From the NCBI RefSeq assembly GCF_040105385.1, contig NZ_JBEDNQ010000003.1, positions 186,001-250,000 on the forward strand: a stretch of 64,000 nt of DNA, written 5' to 3'. This DNA is from Pseudonocardia nematodicida (GTDB taxonomy: Bacteria; Actinomycetota; Actinomycetes; Mycobacteriales; Pseudonocardiaceae). The translations under genes and the position numbers were made by a program. This document shows, in pieces, positions 60,236 through 64,000 of the stretch. The notes under the pieces were generated by a model. The model saw only the letters and a list, made by a program, of their open reading frames with translations, did not search any database and was not told the origin of the DNA. Position 1 is the first letter of the stretch; the number at the start of each line of letters is the position of its first letter.

Positions 60236-60685
60236 TTGGTCGACCAGTCCTGGGTCGGGCACAGCCTCGACCCGGTCGGGCCGTACCAGGTCGGTCGCGA
60301 GAAGATCCGCGAGTTCGCCGTCGCCATCGGTGACGGCGATCCGCTGTTCCACGACCTCGACGCGGCCCGCGCGGCCGGGCACCCCGACCTGGTGGCCCCG
60401 CCGACGTTCCCCACCTGCTTCACCATGCCGGTGATCGAGCGCTTCCTGCGCGACCCCGCTCTCGGCTGGGACTACACCCGCATGGTGCACGGTGACCAGC
60501 GCATCACGTTCCACCGCCCGATCCGGGCCGGCGACGAGCTGATGACCGTCGTGCACGTCGACGAGCTGCGTACCCGGGCGGGAAACCACATGCTGACGCT
60601 GCGCTGCGAGGTCGCCGACACGGCCGGGGAGCCGGTCGCCACGACGCACAGCCTGCTCGTCAGTCCGGCGGGGGAGGACGCGTGA
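60236..60685 (+). CDS. hadA: (3R)-hydroxyacyl-ACP dehydratase subunit HadA-like
   Basis: A 149-aa hot-dog-fold protein of the MaoC-N/FAS1-dehydratase type that pairs with HadB in type II fatty-acid elongation. GPYQVGREKIREFAVAIGDG near residue 14, APPTFPTCF near 54 and VHGDQRITFHRPIRAGDEL near 81 are typical of HadA. A TTG start was inferred, because the open frame upstream runs into the tRNA and no ATG/GTG fits. It overlaps hadB by 4 nt. Confidence 0.85.
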   Translation: MVDQSWVGHSLDPVGPYQVGREKIREFAVAIGDGDPLFHDLDAARAAGHPDLVAPPTFPTCFTMPVIERFLRDPALGWDYTRMVHGDQRITFHRPIRAGDELMTVVHVDELRTRAGNHMLTLRCEVADTAGEPVATTHSLLVSPAGEDA

Positions 60686-61116
60686 GCCTCGCCGTCGGCG
60701 CCGTCGCCAAGGGCGACGAGCTGCCCTCGCTGCAGGTCCGGGTGACCCGCGCCGACCTCGTGCGGTACGCCGGGGCCTCCGGTGACCTCAACCCGATCCA
60801 CTGGAGCGACCGCGTCGCCGGTGTCGCCGGGCTGCCCGGGGTGATCGCGCACGGGATGCTGTCGATGGCGCTGGCCGGCCGGGTGCTGACCGCCTGGACC
60901 GGAGACCCGGCGGCCGTGCGCAGCTACGGCACCCGGTTCACCCGTCCCGTCGTCGTCCCGGACGACGACACCGGTGCCACCGTCGAGCTGAGCGGCACCG
61001 TGGCCGACGTGCTCGACGAGGGGGACCGGCGGATCGCCGTCGTCGACCTCCGCGCGGTGTTCGACGGGAAGACCGTCCTCGGCCGGGCCCGGGCCGAGGT
61101 CGTCCTCCCGCAGTAG
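60682..61116 (+). CDS. hadB: (3R)-hydroxyacyl-ACP dehydratase subunit HadB
   Basis: A 144-aa MaoC-type hydratase carrying the catalytic hydratase-2 motif YAGASGDLNPIHWSDRVA near residue 29 (Asp and His) and LPGVIAHGMLSMALAGR near 51. The HadAB dimer dehydrates 3-hydroxyacyl chains. GTG start overlapping hadA. HadC is not present in this window. Confidence 0.92.
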   Translation: MSLAVGAVAKGDELPSLQVRVTRADLVRYAGASGDLNPIHWSDRVAGVAGLPGVIAHGMLSMALAGRVLTAWTGDPAAVRSYGTRFTRPVVVPDDDTGATVELSGTVADVLDEGDRRIAVVDLRAVFDGKTVLGRARAEVVLPQ

Positions 61117-61224
61117 GGACCCGGGGTGCGGGGCCGCCGTGGGCGGTGTCGTACACTCGATCCAGCCGGGCGCGCCGGATGATCCGTCGCGCCCGTCCCG
61201 CCGCCCGAGGGCGGGCCGGGGCAT

Positions 61225-61297
<73 letters not shown>

Positions 61298-61451
61298 CCA
61301 CGACGCCGTAGATCACCGGGGGACCGGTGGCGCGGCCGACGGCACGAACGGTGAGGCGGAGCAGAGCAGGACGCGGGGCCCTTCGGGACCTTGGGTCGGA
61401 GGACGTGACCGAGGGCGGGCGGACGCCCGCCGCGTGCGAAGGGCGAAGGCG

Positions 61452-61808
61452 TTGAGCGACGAGCACGAGTCGGAGCGGCCCGGGCGGGAGCGTCCGAGCA
61501 ACGCGGCGGACCGTCGCGGCCGGCGGGCCTCGGGTTCGTCCGGCGCCGGCAGCACGCCCGGTAAGGGACGCGCGACCCCGGCCCGCGGCGCCGCGGCCAC
61601 CAAGGAGAAGCGCGCGTCCCCCTTCACCGTCGTCGCCCGGTTCCTGCGCGAGGTCGTCGCCGAGCTCCGCAAGGTCATCTGGCCGAACCGCTCCCAGATG
61701 GTCAAGTACACCATCGCGGTTCTGATCTTCGTGTCGTTCATGGTGACCCTGGTGTTCCTGCTCGACTCGGCCTTCGCCGAGGGTGTGTCGCTGCTGTTCG
61801 GCGGCTGA
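61452..61808 (+). CDS. secE: Preprotein translocase subunit SecE
   Basis: A 118-aa SecYEG component. The first ~60 residues are a disordered Arg/Gly/Ala-rich extension. The conserved part is FLREVVAELRKVIWPNRSQM near 70 followed by one transmembrane helix (YTIAVLIFVSFMVTLVFLLD). A TTG start was chosen for the GAAGG site 4-8 nt before it; an in-frame GTG six codons upstream is the alternative. Confidence 0.93.
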   Translation: MSDEHESERPGRERPSNAADRRGRRASGSSGAGSTPGKGRATPARGAAATKEKRASPFTVVARFLREVVAELRKVIWPNRSQMVKYTIAVLIFVSFMVTLVFLLDSAFAEGVSLLFGG

Positions 61809-61870
61809 CGCGGGTGGGAGACCGGGTCGAGAAGGTGACGACCGACACCGATTTAGGAAGCGAGTAGGAC

Positions 61871-62863
61871 GTGACCTCCGACAGCAACGCGTACGACGAG
61901 GCGGCCGACCAGGCCGCGCTCGACGCCGTCGCCGAGCACGCGGCCGACGAGACGCTGCCCGAGCAGTCCGTCCAGGACGCCGACATCGAAGCGGCGCACG
62001 GCGACGAGGTGGTGGACGGCGACTACACCGACGCCGACGACACGTCGACCGCCGGTGCGGCCGCCGAGTCGCTGGACGGCGAGGGCGCCGAGGAGTCCGA
62101 GGGCGCCGACGACTCCGACGACTCCGAGGGCGGCGACGACTCCGAGGGCGGCGACGACTCCGAGGGCGGCGACGACTCCGAGGAGCCGGCCGCCGAGGCC
62201 GAGGTCGCGGAGGAGACCCCCGAGGAGGAGGTCGACCCGGAGGAGGAGATGCGGACCGCGCTGCGCCGCGCCCCCGGCGACTGGTACGTCGTGCACTCCT
62301 ACGCCGGCTACGAGAACAAGGTGAAGTCGAACCTCGAGACCCGGGCGCAGACCCTGGACGTCGAGGACTACATCTTCCAGGTCGAGGTGCCCACCGAGGA
62401 GGTCACCGAGATCAAGAACGGCCAGCGCAAGAAGGTCCAGCGCAAGGTGCTGCCCGGCTACATCCTGGTGCGGATGGAGCTCAACGACCAGTCCTGGGGC
62501 GCGGTGCGCAACACCCCGGGCGTGACCGGCTTCGTCGGCGCCACGTCCCGGCCGTCGCCGCTGTCCCTCAACGAGGTCCTGAAGTTCCTCCTCCCCAAGA
62601 CCGAGGCCCCCAAGAAGGACGCCGAGGCCGGGAAGGCCGGCGCCGGCGGGTCGGGCTCCACCACGGGCGGCGGGTCCGCCCCGACCGTCGAGGTCGACTT
62701 CGAGGTCGGCGAGTCGGTCACCGTCATGGACGGGCCGTTCGCCACGCTCCCCGCGAGCATCAGCGAGGTCAACATCGACGCCCAGAAGCTCAAGGTGCTG
62801 GTCTCGATCTTCGGCCGGGAGACCCCGGTCGAGCTCGGGTTCAACCAGGTCTCGAAGATCTGA
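61871..62863 (+). CDS. nusG: Transcription termination/antitermination protein NusG
   Basis: A 330-aa NusG, about 150 residues longer than E. coli NusG. Residues 1-135 are a highly acidic tail with tandem DSEGGD repeats. The NGN domain follows (DWYVVHSYAGYENKVKSNLE near 139, VLPGYILVRM near 195). A ~45-residue Lys/Gly/Ser-rich insert (PKKDAEAGKAGAGGSGSTTG) separates it from the KOW domain (FEVGESVTVMDGPFATLPAS). Links RNA polymerase with Rho or the ribosome. GTG start. Confidence 0.95.
   Translation: MTSDSNAYDEAADQAALDAVAEHAADETLPEQSVQDADIEAAHGDEVVDGDYTDADDTSTAGAAAESLDGEGAEESEGADDSDDSEGGDDSEGGDDSEGGDDSEEPAAEAEVAEETPEEEVDPEEEMRTALRRAPGDWYVVHSYAGYENKVKSNLETRAQTLDVEDYIFQVEVPTEEVTEIKNGQRKKVQRKVLPGYILVRMELNDQSWGAVRNTPGVTGFVGATSRPSPLSLNEVLKFLLPKTEAPKKDAEAGKAGAGGSGSTTGGGSAPTVEVDFEVGESVTVMDGPFATLPASISEVNIDAQKLKVLVSIFGRETPVELGFNQVSKI
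62120..62182 (+). repeat. 18-bp tandem repeats in the nusG acidic tail
   Basis: Three exact copies of GACTCCGAGGGCGGCGAC (62120, 62138, 62156) plus half a copy, coding DSEGGD. A length-variable, in-frame repeat within an essential gene. Confidence 0.9.
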
Positions 62864-62934
62864 CCGGTTCCGGAGAGGACGCCCGCGGCGAGGCAGGGCC
62901 GCACGGCGTGCACATCGATCACTGAGGAACGGAC

Positions 62935-63369
62935 ATGCCCCCCAAGAAGCGGAAGCTCTCCGCGATCATCAAGCTCCAGATCCAGGCCGGGGCCGCGACC
63001 CCGGCCCCGCCGGTCGGCCCCGCGCTGGGTCAGCACGGCGTCAACATCATGGAGTTCTGCAAGGCCTACAACGCGGCCACCGAGGCCCAGCGCGGCAACA
63101 TCGTGCCGGTCGAGATCTCGGTGTTCGAGGACCGGTCGTTCAGCTTCGAGCTGAAGACCCCGCCAGCCGCCCGGCTGCTGCTCAAGGCGGCGGGCGTCGA
63201 CAAGGGTTCCGGCGAGCCGCACAAGACCAAGGTCGCCAAGGTGACCATGGACCAGGTCCGTGAGATCGCCCAGACCAAGATGGCCGACCTCAACGCCAAC
63301 GACCTCGACCAGGCGTCGAAGATCATCGCCGGCACCGCCCGGTCGATGGGCATCACGGTCGAAGGCTGA
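62935..63369 (+). CDS. rplK: Ribosomal protein uL11
   Basis: A 144-aa uL11: [20 protein letters not shown] near residue 13, [13 protein letters not shown] near 36 and the RNA-binding C-terminal domain ending RSMGITVEG. Part of the GTPase-associated centre. Canonical length, ATG start, followed by rplA. Confidence 0.97.
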
Positions 63370-63466
63370 GCGAGGCTCGCCGAGCGAACATCGGCGCAGC
63401 GAAACCGTATGCGTGGGAGAGCCGGCGCGGCTCCGACCACGACCTGACCTCATAAGGAGAGGACAG

Positions 63467-64000
63467 ATGGCACAGCGCAGCAAGGCCTACCGCGAGGCCG
63501 CCGCGAAGATCGACGCGGACCGCCTCTACTCGCCGCTCGCCGCGGCGAAGCTCGCCCAGGACACGTCCAGCAAGAACGCCGACGCGACCGTCGAGGTCGC
63601 GATGCGGCTGGGCGTCGACCCCCGCAAGGCGGACCAGATGGTCCGCGGGACCGTGAACCTGCCGCACGGTACCGGCAAGACCGCTCGGGTGATCGTGTTC
63701 GCCACCGGTGACAAGGCCGCCGAGGCCGAGGCCGCCGGGGCCGACGCCGTCGGCGCCGAGGACCTGATCGAGCGCATCCAGGGTGGGTGGCTCGACTTCG
63801 ACGCCGCGATCGCCACCCCGGACCAGATGGCCAAGGTCGGCCGGATCGCCCGCATCCTCGGCCCGCGTGGCCTGATGCCGAACCCGAAGACCGGCACCGT
63901 CACCCCGGACGTCACCAAGGCGATCAACGAGATCAAGGGTGGCAAGGTCAACTTCCGGGTCGACAAGCAGGCCAACCTGCACCTGGTGATCGGCAAGGCC
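63467..64000 (+). CDS. rplA: Ribosomal protein uL1, cut by window edge
   Basis: 178 codons of uL1 (about 235 aa complete). Start AAGGAGAGGACAG then ATG (MAQRSKAYREAAAKI). TVEVAMRLGVDPRKADQMVR near residue 44 and ARILGPRGLMPNPKTGTV near 130 are the family signature. uL1 also represses its own operon by binding the leader; the 97-nt rplK-rplA gap shows no obvious mimic. The end lies beyond 64000. Confidence 0.97.
   Translation, partial: MAQRSKAYREAAAKIDADRLYSPLAAAKLAQDTSSKNADATVEVAMRLGVDPRKADQMVRGTVNLPHGTGKTARVIVFATGDKAAEAEAAGADAVGAEDLIERIQGGWLDFDAAIATPDQMAKVGRIARILGPRGLMPNPKTGTVTPDVTKAINEIKGGKVNFRVDKQANLHLVIGKA

Overview
The window is a very GC-rich actinobacterial chromosome segment with no plasmid or prophage hallmarks. 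The gene order menF / mgtA / menG / nuoA-N / grcC1 / htpX, korAB, hadAB next to rpmG and tRNA-Trp, secE-nusG-rplK-rplA, and a Zur-type zinc-free ribosomal protein locus point to the Pseudonocardiaceae, most likely Pseudonocardia or a close relative. Many genes start with GTG, and neighbours commonly overlap by 1-4 nt.

Layout. 1-5.2 kb: a menaquinone and cell-envelope block with isochorismate synthase (cut by the left edge), a DUF3592 membrane protein, an inositol-monophosphatase-type phosphatase, a GT4 mannosyltransferase, a hypothetical gene and the menaquinone methyltransferase menG. 5.5-21.7 kb: a complete 14-gene nuo operon (NADH:menaquinone oxidoreductase, complex I) with a CRP/GlxR-type palindrome upstream, followed 12 nt later by the polyprenyl diphosphate synthase grcC1. 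Quinone synthesis and quinone reduction are therefore physically linked. 22.9-35.3 kb: rarD, a sunset-domain membrane protein, korBA (2-oxoglutarate:ferredoxin oxidoreductase), a crotonase-fold protein without the usual catalytic glutamates, htpX, a Pro-rich membrane protein, an amidase, a dienelactone-hydrolase-like protein and an acyltransferase-3/SGNH protein.

35.3-38.7 kb is the most irregular part: nested palindromes and heptamer repeats, yajQ, tRNA-Tyr with a strong terminator, a P-loop kinase, a cytidine deaminase-ASCH fusion and gene debris. 38.7-57 kb is a mosaic of small metabolic and accessory genes: AKR, glyoxalase, two NTF2-like proteins, two methyltransferases, DinB, nitroreductase, GNATs, alpha/beta hydrolases, eutBC, a small secreted rodlin-like protein, a CocE hydrolase, an FDXHR zinc-binding protein, patatin, a serine hydrolase, tenA, and a basic IPxPRR-repeat membrane protein.

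57.1-64 kb is the translation block. A divergent pair of transcripts, mrf-rpmF(2) on the minus strand and rpmG2-rpsR2-rpmB2-rpsN2 on the plus strand, faces a Zur-box-like palindrome. This is the zinc-starvation ribosome-remodelling cassette. It is followed by tRNA-Thr, tRNA-Met, the zinc-type rpmG, hadAB, tRNA-Trp, secE, nusG, rplK and rplA (cut by the right edge).

No wholly novel system could be proven from sequence alone. The best leads are the deaminase-ASCH/kinase locus beside tRNA-Tyr, the composite palindromic elements at 22.86 and 35.4 kb, the non-canonical crotonase beside korAB, and several small conserved-looking or secreted proteins of unknown role.
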